This document shows positions 1 through 13,400 of a stretch of 64,000 bases of DNA, in pieces (position 1 is the stretch's first letter; each line of letters starts with the position of its first letter). A model generated the notes under the pieces. That model had not been told where the DNA came from and did not search any database. It was given only the letters and a program-made list of their open reading frames with translations. Source of the DNA: Micropterix aruncella (Eukaryota; Arthropoda; Insecta; Lepidoptera; Micropterigidae); the NCBI GenBank assembly GCA_944548615.1, contig OX155961.1, positions 17,081,629 through 17,145,628 of the forward strand, given 5' to 3'. Both the position numbers and the translations under genes were made by a program.

Positions 1-1384
1 TTTTTTATCAACAATTTTATATAAAAGTAGTAAAAAGTGATTCACTTATTATATAGAGGACTTTCACAACAATACATTGTAATTTTTTTTATACCGTTTA
101 GATGTCAAAACGATTCGTAAATATGTTATATTCTAAACCTCTTACAGCAAAAATTCACAAACAGTCGCCGGTTTAAGGTCAATTAATCAAAATTGTACAA
201 TAATTTTCAAAATAGTAGCTCACTCATTAGACAATAATATAAATGATCTTTTATGTTGTGCAATAAAACTTATAAAAATACATTATTTTAACCTTAAATT
301 CACGTCTGCAAAATTACGTAAATTCACGAAATGCGCAAAATTTCGTGTACGGCCTCTTAAATAGCGTATTATATTGCTCAACACAGTACTACGATTTAGA
401 AGCTTGGATTTTACTACGAAACGCAGCGTGTAGATGTCACTGTTCCAAACATTCATTATTCTTCTCTTATGTTTAATATGGCGGCGTTCGTTGCATGGAA
501 GTATGGAGACGCAATATAGATAGCACTCTAAACACGCATACACGATATCCTATCTCGAAATAAAATAATAATATGATAACAAACATTTTTATAATTCTTA
601 ATAAATTAATTAGTCTAAATTTTATCTAAATCAACGCTCTTATTATTTGAATATTATTTACATAAATATGTAAATTTTTATGTTGGTATAAGTAATAATT
701 ACGCACTTTAATGATCAGATAGACTACTACGTGGCATTCCATCTCTCAGTATTATTTTTCCCAACTCCCCAACTCAACCATATTATGTTAATATGTAAAC
801 ATGACATATATAAAGTTATTGTAAACAAATAAATAAATTTCTGTGATGTAATTATATAAATGCCTATATATAAATGCGATAGATGGCACTAATAATTTAA
901 TGTTGTTATTGTTATCATTGATAAAATTATTGGGATTTTATAATCAATCAGTCCTTCATAAAAAAACATTCATTATTAATGTTATTACAGATAGGTAGTA
1001 CAATAAATTGCTATTAGTTTCGCCAGACAATGCTATCAGCGCCATCTGCATGTCGCCAGCTCAGAAGGGCTGCCAAAACATACTATGACGTTGAGCAATC
1101 TAATACCATATATAATCAATAGTATTTATTGCCTTCTCTCAAGAGTGAAATAGAAGGGTATGCATGCCAATGCTTCTCCCTGTCGCAGCCATGATTGAAG
1201 TGTAGAAGAGTTCTGACAGGTCTTTTTGTATTCTTTAGCGGCAATGGACATTTGCCAATGAAAGCTTCACTATGTTAACATTAAATAGGTCGTAAGTGTG
1301 ATAAATGTAGGAATTATGTTAATAATCTTCAGGAAGTTTCCTAAATTTTTCTATTGATTAATTAAGTATTTTTTTTCGTTTCAG
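1..1384. other. Upstream intron or flank with a dispersed repeat copy
   Basis: No coding sequence is supported. About 362-1118 belongs to a dispersed AT-rich repeat family. The first part (about 362-485) recurs at about 16983-17112. The parts at about 540-780 and 876-1118 recur at about 13721-14140, and inverted pieces occur near 12003-12190 and 62671-62850. The transferrin signal-peptide exon was not recognised here. Confidence 0.6.
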
Positions 1385-1493
1385 TAAGACTTTGTGTGGT
1401 GGAAAGCCGCAGCCTTTACAAAAAAACATCGAGATACTGCCCTGTACTGGAAAGAACCCATTCTGGCATAGAATGTGTGCTTGGGACGGATAG
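1385..1493 (+). CDS. Transferrin exon 1 of visible set (N-lobe start)
   Basis: The exon follows a T-rich tract and cag acceptor (ends 1384) and stops before the donor gtaagt. It starts with two bases that complete a codon from an unseen upstream exon. It encodes the N-lobe opening RLCVVESRSLYKKTSRYCP and continues to ECVLGTDR, with the conserved cysteines of strand 1 and helix 1. It ends in phase 2 (AG), which joins the G at the start of the next exon. Confidence 0.9.
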
Positions 1494-4400
1494 GTAAGTT
1501 ACTTCTTGTAGATTCTTCTTCTAAAGGAAAATATTATAATGACGTTTAATATATTTATAACGTTTTGCTGCTAGCGCTCTGCTAAAGCAATCCAGATTAT
1601 AAACAACGCATTTCTTACTCGGACGTCAAGAAGTCATCGAATAGATGACAGTGATCACAAAAAATGTATATTATATGATGTTCACTAAAAAATATATATT
1701 ATTCGCACAAAATTATATTGTACATATAACATAAATTACCATATTCTATGTTTCCAAAACAAACGCGGTGTCCAAAAGCGTTGTTTTTTTGCGACACAAG
1801 TTAATCAAACATTACAAAAATATCGCGGAAGACTTCTATTATACTGTTTTTTTTTCCTTTTCCTCGTCTAAGACGTTCAACGGTGATAATTTTCCATATT
1901 CACATAGAAACTATCAAAACATACCGAGATTTCATTAAAATATCCACAGCGCGAGAGCGAATATATCTTCTTATTTGTGGCAATTCCACGCAGCTTGGTT
2001 GCTGGCGATTGTGCCAGAGCGAATATATAGAATATACGGGATTTCCAACAAGAGCGAGTAGATGTTGACAGTCTGTGGCGGCCATGTTGATTTGGCGGCG
2101 TCTGTGAAATCTGTTGTTTATTATTTAGTCACTGATGCCATATCACCATGGCAAGTTACACGACTGAGCAGCGCGTTAAAACTTTATTATCAAATTGAGT
2201 GTTCGTTAGAGCATGGTTATCTCTCGCGGAGGTGTCGTGAATTGGTCACCAAGATCGTGCGATTTGAACCCGCTACAATTTTTCTTATGGGGTTTTATGA
2301 AGTCGCAGGTCTATACCAATAAGCCGCAATCGACCGACACCCTCAATATAACTCAGGCCACCGCTGAAATTTAGCCGGATCTATGCGGCAGAGTCATAGA
2401 AAATTGGACCTTCGGATCCGTGTCACCGTGCAAAGCCGCGGCGGACATTTGAACGATGTCATATTCCATAGACACAAAAAATAATAATTTCGGTAATACC
2501 TCACACACACACGATTGTTTTATTGCATATATACTGTCAACATCGACCCGCCCTTATTGGCGAACTCTTTACTATCGCTGACCAAACGTCACTTTTGCGA
2601 TAGAAAAGCGACGGAAAATTGCGTTCGTAATGCCGATAAGGGCAGAAACGATTCTCGATTCGATCGGAGGAAGTTCGGCTACTCGCCGACAGGCGCGACC
2701 TAAAATGATAGTTTTCGTAATACAGAAATACAAAATTTCGACTGAAATGCGGCCTGCAGTTTTACGCAATTGACGATTGGAATAGTTACTTCGCCATTAA
2801 TAATCCCGATCGCTTACAGGCTGGATTGTCTGCGCCGCATGTCAAAAGGAACCGTGGATATGTCAGCGGTCAGTCCCGAGGATCTCCTCGCTGCTCAATG
2901 GGCCAATCTCGATGTTCTAGTCACGCATGAACTCACCTACAATGACGGTATTAGATTTGTTATGTTTTAATGTCAATATTATGGGTAAAGAAGTTTGAAA
3001 GAAAACAGAACCACCGACTAAAAACATATTTCTTTAACCCTGCAAAATTCACACCCCTAAAAGTCACAAAAATCTGGGGTGGGGGTGGGGGGAGGGGCAG
3101 TGTTGGGCAAAACTTAGTTGATTAACGATTGGCGATTGACGATTGAATACGCAGCGATTGACGACTAACGATTGATTCGATCAACCGTCAATCGGCGACT
3201 AATGATTGATTAGTTTTAATCGTTAGTCACGATTGACGATTAAACGTTTGCGATTGATATTCTCGACAGAGGTCAACTTCAGTTTTGCGTTTTTTCGTCG
3301 GCCGGTGCAGTCGGGGCGGTCCGCAAACGCGACCGCAAACGCGACCGACCGACCGACGAGAATGAATTGTCGGGTGCTATCTAAAGAGCAAGTTAGTCGC
3401 GATTGACGATTGATGATTGACGAACGACTAACTGATTTAGTCACGATTACTTCAATCGTGATTAACGTTAGTCGCGACTAAATCAATCGTGATTAAATCA
3501 ATCGTGATTGATTAGTCGATTGAAATATTCAATCGATTGACCTAACACTGGGGGTTGTGGGAGAGGGGGGGGGGGGGGGATGTCTATGAAGAGTTTGTTA
3601 AGAAGAGCAGCGGAATTTTTCTCCACAAAATCTGCTCCAGCACCCAATCAACGAATCTACGGCGTGCGCAAGGTCCCTTGGCTTGAGTTCTTGCGACAAT
3701 TGAGCTTTGTACGCGTGCAATCGCAGATCTCTTATCAACATTGGTTGCAGAGTGCGTCTGGTAACCTTCAATTCTTGACCACGATGCTGGACGAAAGTGC
3801 CTGGAATGTCGGCCGCACTTTCCCTCACTGCGGTTATGTTTTCAAGGGACCGACCACGACGACCACGAACAGTGCTCTTCTTATCTATCAGCGGGAATTT
3901 CGCCTCCAATTTCTTTAATTAAACGGTGAACTGACGATTCATTTGGCGCATTATTGCGACCGAAAATCGTACGTAAATTACGAACTGTTTCAGCCGAACT
4001 TTTTCGATTTTTACACGACTGCCTAACAAAAAAGGAGTGTAATGTGTTCAGGGTTCATCTATGTATGTTTTCGTTTCTTTATTCCACCATAACTTCTAAA
4101 CGCTTGAACCAATTTAAAAAGATGTGATATTTTTACAATCGTTGTCATCCCGAGTGTCGTGGGGTACCTCAAGTAAGTAGTTGTAGCTGCCAAAAGAAAA
4201 TGTCCACGCCCGGTATACATTAATAATATAAGTGTAAAAAGTAATACAAATAACATAGGTTTTAATTATTGCTTATATAATTACACAAACTGGTATGTGC
4301 TGTGTTGTTTAACAACTATGTAAAAAAAAACAAATCAATCAATGAGACGGATGAGTTTGTATATTTCAACAACATTTACAATTCTTGGTTGAATTGAAGA

Positions 4401-7400
4401 AAATGCACAGCGTGAATTACGAGCAATATCGAGTTTGCTTCTACACTTCATTTTAATTGCTACAAATAATAAAAATCCCTTTTCGCATAGATAAGTTCTT
4501 GAAAAGGGTAAATACAAAAGCAGCGCTTGCACTTCCACAAAGGGATAAACTTTGAAATACTTGATCCAAAACAATAGTGGTCGATATCCTGGACGTCAGG
4601 CAGAGAACTGTATCTATATTAATGTGTGGTGAGAGCTGAACAGCCAAGGTGTGGATAAGTACCAGGGATAGGAAAAAAGAAGTACCTTTAAACGCCGCTT
4701 CCTCCTGGTCTTCTCTGACTGCTCCGCTGATGGGTTACCCTGACGCTGTTGTACACCCGATGAACGTCCCGATATGCACGGCACACAAAACCTCGTTTTT
4801 TTGTTTTTTTTTATCACGGATAGAGACGCGATCACGAAGTGCGATACGATCACAAGAGCGCAATTTTATCTGAACGACGACACTTTGTAGATACATATTT
4901 TTTAACAGGCGGGGGAAAATATTCGAATAGTTATTTTTGGATTAACCAGGATAGGAAAAAGGATACACTAGGCGTGTCCAAATAGTCAATAGTCTAGTTT
5001 GTCTATGGCAACATGAAACGGATCTGTTGATAATCTGTAAATATTATTATCGCATGAGTTAGGGAAGTAACTCTTTATCTCATCAATAAGGTGCTGTAAG
5101 TGATTTAATAGGTTTCTCTTAATATCGGTATCATTAAAAGTCTCCATAGGGCGCATTTCTTCTGAGATTGCCAATAATTTGGGAAAACAGGAGTAATTTC
5201 ATGGCTATGCCACAATTTTACTTGCAACTTTTCTGTATACGCCATGATGGCATGGAATTCCTCCTGTAGAGGATATTGGATATGCCAACATAATATAATT
5301 TTATTTTTAACACTGTCAATGAGAAAACTTTAACATTCCTTTACGTGCACATTTCTCTTACTAGAATGTTATTAAAATGTTCTGTGATGACACTTATTTT
5401 TTTAGATACCTATGAATACTCAGTCATGTCTCTAGTGAAGAAAAGTAAGGTCGAAGTAAACAGTGGTGAGAGAGTGGGGGCCAGTGCCGTTTTACAAGGA
5501 ACCAGACTCTGTCACCCCGGCCACTCTATGGATACAACAGACTTCACCAACGCTGTGTTAACGGTAAGATGCTAAACAATAGTTTCCGGATTCTTCTTTT
5601 TTGTCTTGGAGTACTATGCCAACCAAAAACGTTGGCCACCTATAGCGTTACTTATCCAATCGACAGCGATTATCGAAAGAGAGATGTAGTGCTCTGACTA
5701 ATCCACTAACGTAGTTTTTACGCAAAAATGTCCATCTCTATGATTTAATTTTTCATTTCTTAATTTAAATTTTTATTTTTTTAGTCTTATTTTATAAAAT
5801 AACCCAGTTGGTAGGTATCCCTACTCTTGGCATAGTCAAATTCTTTATACAAGATAATATGTCAAACCTTTTTTTATACAGATTGAATATTTTTTTAAAA
5901 GACAAAAACAATTATTAATTAAACTTACATTAAAAATATATGATCCATTAAAAAACTATTTGAGGTACTAAAATACCTAAGTAGGTATAGATGAAAAATA
6001 CAAATAGTCAAAATATAAAAACGAATAGTCAAATCAGAAATACCACATTTATGAGATTACAAATAGAAATGTCTCAATAGAAATAGTCAATACAAATTTT
6101 ATTAATATAATCCATCTCAGATTATCAAAATGATTGGATATATAGTCAAGATTTTTTTTACATATATTGTATTACAATAAAAGTAATCATGAAAGATTAA
6201 GAAATTCAATACTGTCAAAGTCCCTAATAGAATAAATTCGGTTCTTGATAAGAATGTCCTGGACCTTTTTCTTAAAATGAACGTCTCCAAGACCCCTGAC
6301 GCACAATGGAATCTTATTATAAAGTTATAAATGTTATATAAAATATAATTATAAAATAAGATTAATTTGTACACAAACAATACGATACAATACAAATACA
6401 AATATATTAATTACTAGCTGCGCCCAGCGGTTTCACCCGCGTGGTGATGGAAAATTGTGATAATGATGATAGAAAACCATATATCTTTATAAATTATAGC
6501 CTATGTGTTATTCTGACGTGTAAGCTATATTATTGTAAAGTTTCATCAAAATCCATTTAGTAGTTTTTGCGTGAAAGAGTAACAAACATCTATACATACA
6601 TACAAACTTTCGCGTTTATAATATTATTAGTAGGATAGTAGGAGAAAATTTTCAAAATATATGTTGACGCTTAGAATTTAAATTTCGAATATCAATTTCT
6701 TAGATTTTTTTCCTAGTTACTTGACAGTTATCGTTAAATTTTAGATAATTCACACTAAATCTTTATAAATTATAGCCTATGTGTTATTATTATTTTATTT
6801 TAAAAAAAACACTTCATTTCTTAAAATTGCATAAAAATATGCACATCTAGAGACGGGCCAAATTATCGCCTAGTTAGATGTGCTATTGGCAGTAAAGGTC
6901 ATGTAAGATGTGTTAAACCTCCCTATATTAATTATTAAATAATTTATATAATTATTATAAGATTACATGACCTATGAATGAACTGTATACCTAATCCTAT
7001 GTACCTAAATAAATAAATAAAAAATAAAATAAATATTCTGATGTGTAAGCTATATTATTGTAAAGTTTCATCAAAATCCATTCAGTAGTTTTTGCGTGAA
7101 AGAGTAACAAACATCCATACATTCTTACAAACAATTATTGAAAACAATATTATAAAAAAGTCAACCAAAAAAAAATGCGTGTGGCACTCGGGGACTGCCG
7201 CGGTAAAGCTATTGCATAGCATTTTTAACAACTTATGCAATTATAATTATTTATTTATTTTATTCATTTTATTTTTTCTGATATCAGATAACTGCGTTCT
7301 ATCGGAAAACGTTGAAATTATTCCGAATCATTTGCGGCTGCGAAAGCAAATGATTCGGAATAATTTAAACGTCTTCCGATAGAGCGCCGCGCACGAATTT

Positions 7401-10400
7401 TTTATTCGATAAAGCAAAAAACCGGATTATTCGAAAAAAATCGTAGATAAAAATATAGATAATTAAATCATCTTTAAAATTGTACAGGTTTCATAACAAT
7501 ACGCCAGATAGTATTTGCGTAGTAGTCGTTTTTATGTTCGGTTAGACCTAATTTCACAAATTAATTACACTATGTAATATAAACAAAATCTAAAATATTC
7601 AAAGCTAAGAATATTAAGAAAATGTTCTTGTTTAACATATATTTTTTTTGAATCGTAAGCAGTACTGGTTTAGACGTAATTATCAGTTTAAAATCATTAA
7701 TTTTCGTTAAGAAATTTCTTCATTCGGTCGCCGCGCGGGCCTAGGCCCGCGATAAAAGCTATGCAATAGCTTAATAAAAGAACGATTCAGTGGGTCATTA
7801 AAATACAGCAAAAATTAAAATGCAGCAAAAAGAAATAAAAATAGAACCTTAAATTTTATCATAGAAATTAAAATTTTAGAAACTTTACAAAAAATTCAGA
7901 ATAAAATAATAAAAAGATAATTCCATGGTATTTATTATAGTCTTGACAAAAATATAAAAACTTGCGGTAATTTATCAATCTGTATTTCGTAATTTACGCT
8001 CAGTTCAGCCAAGAGGTCGGAAATGGCAACTATTACGCATATTTTACATAATTATCTCTCTATTTTACATAAATAACTCTCTATCTCGGAAGATGGTCCT
8101 TATCGTAGAATTAACTGTTCCATGGGAATCAAATATCCCACAAGACCACGAGTACAAATTAAATAAATACCATGATCTCGCAAATGCCGTCACCCGGAAC
8201 AGCTTCACTGTTCACCTTCACGCGGTGGAAGTAGGCGCTCGTGGCCTGCCAGCTAAATCTTTGTTTCACCTTTTTAAAGATCTTGGTCTCCCCAGGAAAA
8301 TAATCAACTCCTTTCTAGAAAAATTATCTAAAACCGCGATTTCTGCATCTCAAATTCTATGGCTTCGAAGGGGGAGTGAATGGGTGGTGAGGTGACGCTC
8401 ACATGTGGCAAGACAGCTGTCCTAAACCTACCACAGCCGGACGTTAGTCCGGAATCCACCCTTCACCTCCCAGAAGTGTAATAATTATATATGATTGGCC
8501 CGATGTTTGGTCGGTGAATTCCATGGCAGCTCCATTTGTATTTTATTTAATTTATTACTAGTGTAAATCGAAAAATAGTTACTTGAGTACCATACCTGCT
8601 ACGTAGGTAAGTTAACCGCAGCGAATGCAGATGGCAATAGCTGGATTGATGCAACTAAACATGTCTCTAATTCTTATTTATTCTAACGTCCGGAGGGTTA
8701 AAATTTTAACCTTTTCTATCATTGTGATGATGTTCAGGTTTAACACTACACATATAGAAAATACGTCAATTGGAATTACCCATATTACGTGTACTGTAGG
8801 GTAGATAGACGTAGGGTTACAAATAGAATACGAATATAGCAAATTAAAATGTAGGCCAGACTATAAATATAGACCAGACTATATTATATACTGGTATGAC
8901 ATGGAGTGTGACCTACCACAAGTAGGTAGTGGACGCAGTGTTCAGATAGTAGTGGCAACTAGATATTGTTTCAATTACATGAATGATGGTATGTCATTTG
9001 TCATTTTACAATAATTGTATTGACTCTTAGTTTTTTCGACATTAATAGGTAATATTATTTCAAAAAGATATACAACTTTATTGTGGCATTCCTTGATTTC
9101 ACCCATTACCATCTGAGATAGTAGTCATTCTAGCCCGGTCTTTTTCTCAGTGTACGGGCTTTTCATTACTTTACAGCCTGAAAGTAGAACTGCATGGTGG
9201 TGTCAATCTGCTATAATAAGTGGGCTGATGCAGGTTATGAAATCGAAAGATCTTACCCGCTACAGTAACAGCTCTTGCAGATGGCTTGGTTTCGTTTTTC
9301 TACACGGCATTTCATATGATACGCCAATCGTTTACCAAGCATTGACACTGCCACTGGCATGGGGTTGTTTTGCCACTGAGGAACATTATTAAACTCTTCC
9401 GTTTCAATGCTTGTCTCTTTCACAGTATCTGGAATCGACAATATCTGTTCGTTCATGTGACCCCAAAATACCAGCATTCGAAGATCGACAGCAATCCCTG
9501 GCCAAAGCGGTGACTTCCGCCTGTGATGCTGGACCATGGGTACCGGATGCTGAGACTGATGTAGCATTAAGTATGTATAAATGCATTTTAATATTTAATC
9601 TGTAGTCGTTATTTCGTGACTAAAGAAAGATCGTGATCATAGCTCGATGCAGTCAGTCATTGAAAAAAAATACTTTTAAATCTGATATCAGTTAAATTTA
9701 TATATCAGTGCTTAATTTATGCGAAAGCAAATTTGAAAAACAAGGAAAAGCATTCGAGTCTGCATAACAATAACACTCCCAATAAAAATAATGTAGTAAT
9801 TCCCAAAATGCGGCTTTCTTTATACCAGAATCAATTTTTATATTTGGGATTTAAAAAATGAACTCATTGCCAGCAGAAATTACAATATTTTAAGAGGTTG
9901 CATTTAAGAAATTCATAAAAAGAAACTTAACCATCCATGCTCTCTCTAATTTTAATGAATTTGACGAGGCTGTCTTAATTTTTAAAAGATAATTTTACTA
10001 TTTGTCAAATCTATTTTGTTCTGTATTTTGTTACTTTAGTGTTGCTTTTATTGTTTATTGACTAATTATTTTTAAAATTTTGATTGACTATTTTTAAAAA
10101 CTTATTGATAGTTTATTAAAAAAAAATGTTTATATTTTTTTGTTATTTGAGTGTTTGGTTTTGATTTTTATAATTGATCCGAAGGTGCCTTGCCTTTACA
10201 TATAAAAAGAATACGTGCACGTAATGAGTTGTGAATAACTTCTAACAAATGTAAAATGATTTATGACACATTATGTACTTTTTGGATTTAATAGAATATA
10301 ACTATGACTATGACTATTGGGTTTAAACCTCTTCCTGGTGACGGCATGCAAAAGTATACCTTTAGTCGAGTCGAGTTTTACGTTACGCGGGCGGGTTTTT

Positions 10401-13400
10401 ACAAATATAAAATGAACAATTTTCAATCGTCGCAAAACCATAAAATTTGTCTCTCCAAACGCTAATTAATGGTACTGGTGGTACTGGTAAACAATGGTAA
10501 ACAAATATATTCCAACTTATGGACAGCCTTTAAATACACCATTTTCGACTCTACATCTCGCCTTGCATAAATAGACCACGCAAATGTTGCAATTATTAAT
10601 TTTGCCTTTCCACCGAATTAATTCATCAACAAAACCTTTAATTTTATCAGATGATGTCAGCATATTCTCATGCTGCCCCTGCATACTTGCATTTAATTTA
10701 ATAAGATGCTCAAATAAATCCTTCATGAAAACCAACTTTGTGCACCAAGCTTCATTGCTGAGTAAGTTCACACATGTAAAAATCGCGTTGCCATACATAA
10801 TAACTGAATAAAGAACAACTCAAAAACTACCAAAAACTATAATAATAGTAATAATAATATTAATAATAATTTTATTAATTTAAAAACATAAATTTGCAAT
10901 TGTATTAGTTGCAGAATCTGCCTAACTAGGCCATAGCCCATACCAATGAAAACTATATGTATGGCAAAGATTTATTCATGTGCACATAATATTAAAATGA
11001 AAAATACAAAATGTGATAAAATATAAAATAGATAAGCGAATTCAAATTAAACTTATAATTATATTTAAAATATTGATATAGCACGATCATGGAAATAAAT
11101 ATTAATATAAAATGTCGTAATATGAAGTTTGTAGAACAAATAAATAAGAAGAATTAAAATATAAAGTTTAGTGCAATGTATTACAATAATAATAATGCAG
11201 ACCTTTACTTAAAAATATGACTTATTGCCTTTTCCAACTCATTTCTACAAAGTTGAGGCAAATGTTGTGTAATTTTAGATTTTAATTGGATTGACTTAGT
11301 ATGTTGGCATGTTTTTATAGATTCTTTTAGATGGTTATAAATTTTTGGTCCTTTAAAGCCAAAGTGTCTTTGGGCGAAGGATGTTCGGGTTTTCTGTGTG
11401 TGTTTACAGGTTACAGGTTATGGCGCTCCTCGTTGAAATTTTATGCTCAGCTTTAACGTGAATATCTTTACTTTTTAGGTAGTTAAGAAAGACTGTTTTT
11501 TCGTATATCTGCCTGATGTCTAATATCTTCAACTCTGCAAACAAGTCGTTTGAGGGGTACCTTCGGGGTTTCTTGGCAATAACACGAAGAAGCGCCTTCT
11601 GCTCTGTCATAAGCGGATTTAGAACAATACGTGTACCCTCCCCAACCTAGAATACCGTATGAAATTAGACTATTTGCAAGGGTATGGACTATTTGCTTGC
11701 TATGCTATCGGCGATTTAACTATCGTCGCGATCTTGATGCTACAGGAGGTTTTTGTATTGTGATGGACCAATAACGATTTTTTATGTACTACAGAATGGA
11801 AATATGGTTCGTTGTGCGCTTGCTGCTACAGTAGCAGCTGTTCTTCGAGCGACAAATACAGGGGCAGAAGAGGAGCACTAATGTGCCTTGGCGAAGGTTC
11901 GGGAGACGCTGCTTGGGCAAGAAATGACGACATCCGATTAAACTTTGGAGTAAGTTACAAAATAAACTAAGTACATTTTTATATCATGTTCTTACTACTG
12001 ATTATATAGGGATACAAAGTATCACATTGCTCAATACCATAGTTTTTGCTCCGCCGACATGTATATATAGGTGGCGCTGATAGCATTGTTCTGCGAAACT
12101 AATAACAATTTATTTGGACATCTATAATACCAATGATAATGAATGGTTTTTTATTGAGGAATGATTGATTATAAAAACCCAATAATTTAATGTCCGTATG
12201 TAGACGCACCATAGATCGCGCTCGAGGCACGGTATACGGTAAATTATCTAGTAATAAAATAGTAATATAAATAACAAACGAATTTTCGAATCACAGCTCT
12301 TATTATTTAAATATTATACCATACAGGTGACAATTTTAATTTGGAATACAGGTTTAAATATATGATAATTAGGCGCGTTACAGTTCAAATAGATAAATAA
12401 ATAAAATAAAATACAAACGGAGCTGCCATGGAATTCACCGACCAAAAATCGGGCCCATCATATATAATTATTACACTTCTGGGAGGTGAAGGGTGGATTC
12501 CGGACTAACGACCGGCGGTGGTAGGTTTAGGATAGCTATCTTGCCACATGTGAGCGTCCACCTTACCACCCATTCACTCCCCCTTCGAAGCCATAGAATT
12601 TGAGACGCAGAAATCGCGGTTTTAGATATTTTTTCTAGAAAGGAGTTGATTATTTTCCTGGAGAGACCAAGATCTTTAAAAAGGTGAAACAAAGATTTAG
12701 CTGGCAGGCCACGAGCGCCTACTTTCACCGCGTGAAGGTGAACAGTGAAGCCGTTCCGGGTGACGGCATTTGCGAGGTCATGGTATTCATTTAATTTGTA
12801 CTCAAGGTCTTTTGGGATATTTGATTCCCATGGAACAGTTAATTCTACGATAAGGACCATCTTCCGAGATAGAGAGTAAAGAGTTATATCTGGACGCAGG
12901 GCTGTGAATCCGAGACTTTCAGGGAATTTATACTGCTTAGAGACCGAATCGACCACCATAATCCAATCTGAAGCTTTCTCGATTATTGAGAAAGGTTTTG
13001 CAGTGAGATGTTTTTTGCCTCTAGAGCCAACCCGCACAAACTGTATGGGGGGTTTGGAGGATAGTGTGGAACCCTTTTTGGCACGAGCCACTGAGAGGCT
13101 AAGTACCTCGCGAATAACAGCAAGGACTTTATCGTGGCGGTAAGTGTACCGTCCTTGATCCAAGGCCACCTTGCAGCCAGCTAGAATATGTCTAGCTGTG
13201 CAAGGGGTGTTGCTACAAAGGGGACATGAACTATCCTCGGCATAGCTCCAACGAGCGAGATTACTGGGGTCTGGAAGTGTATGCTGAAAGGCATTTAAAT
13301 AAAATTTCAGCATCTCTGGCGTCCAGTCACACAACATTACTTTCCAGTGCATTGGAGGAGGAATGCAAAAGTCTCCTATTGTTGTCCAATCATTCTGGCA

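Noticed and set aside
1385..1496. Alternative frame of transferrin exon 1 reading KTLCGGKPQPLQ and a stop
   Set aside because: The frame giving RLCVVESR matches transferrin and joins exon 2 in phase.
3580..3918. 112-codon plus-strand frame
   Set aside because: Its complement encodes a clear transposase helix-turn-helix region on the minus strand; the plus frame has no family signature.
9150..9567. Frames 9150-9392 (+) and 9253-9567 (-) around transferrin exon 4
   Set aside because: No motif, partly overlapping the real exon in another frame.
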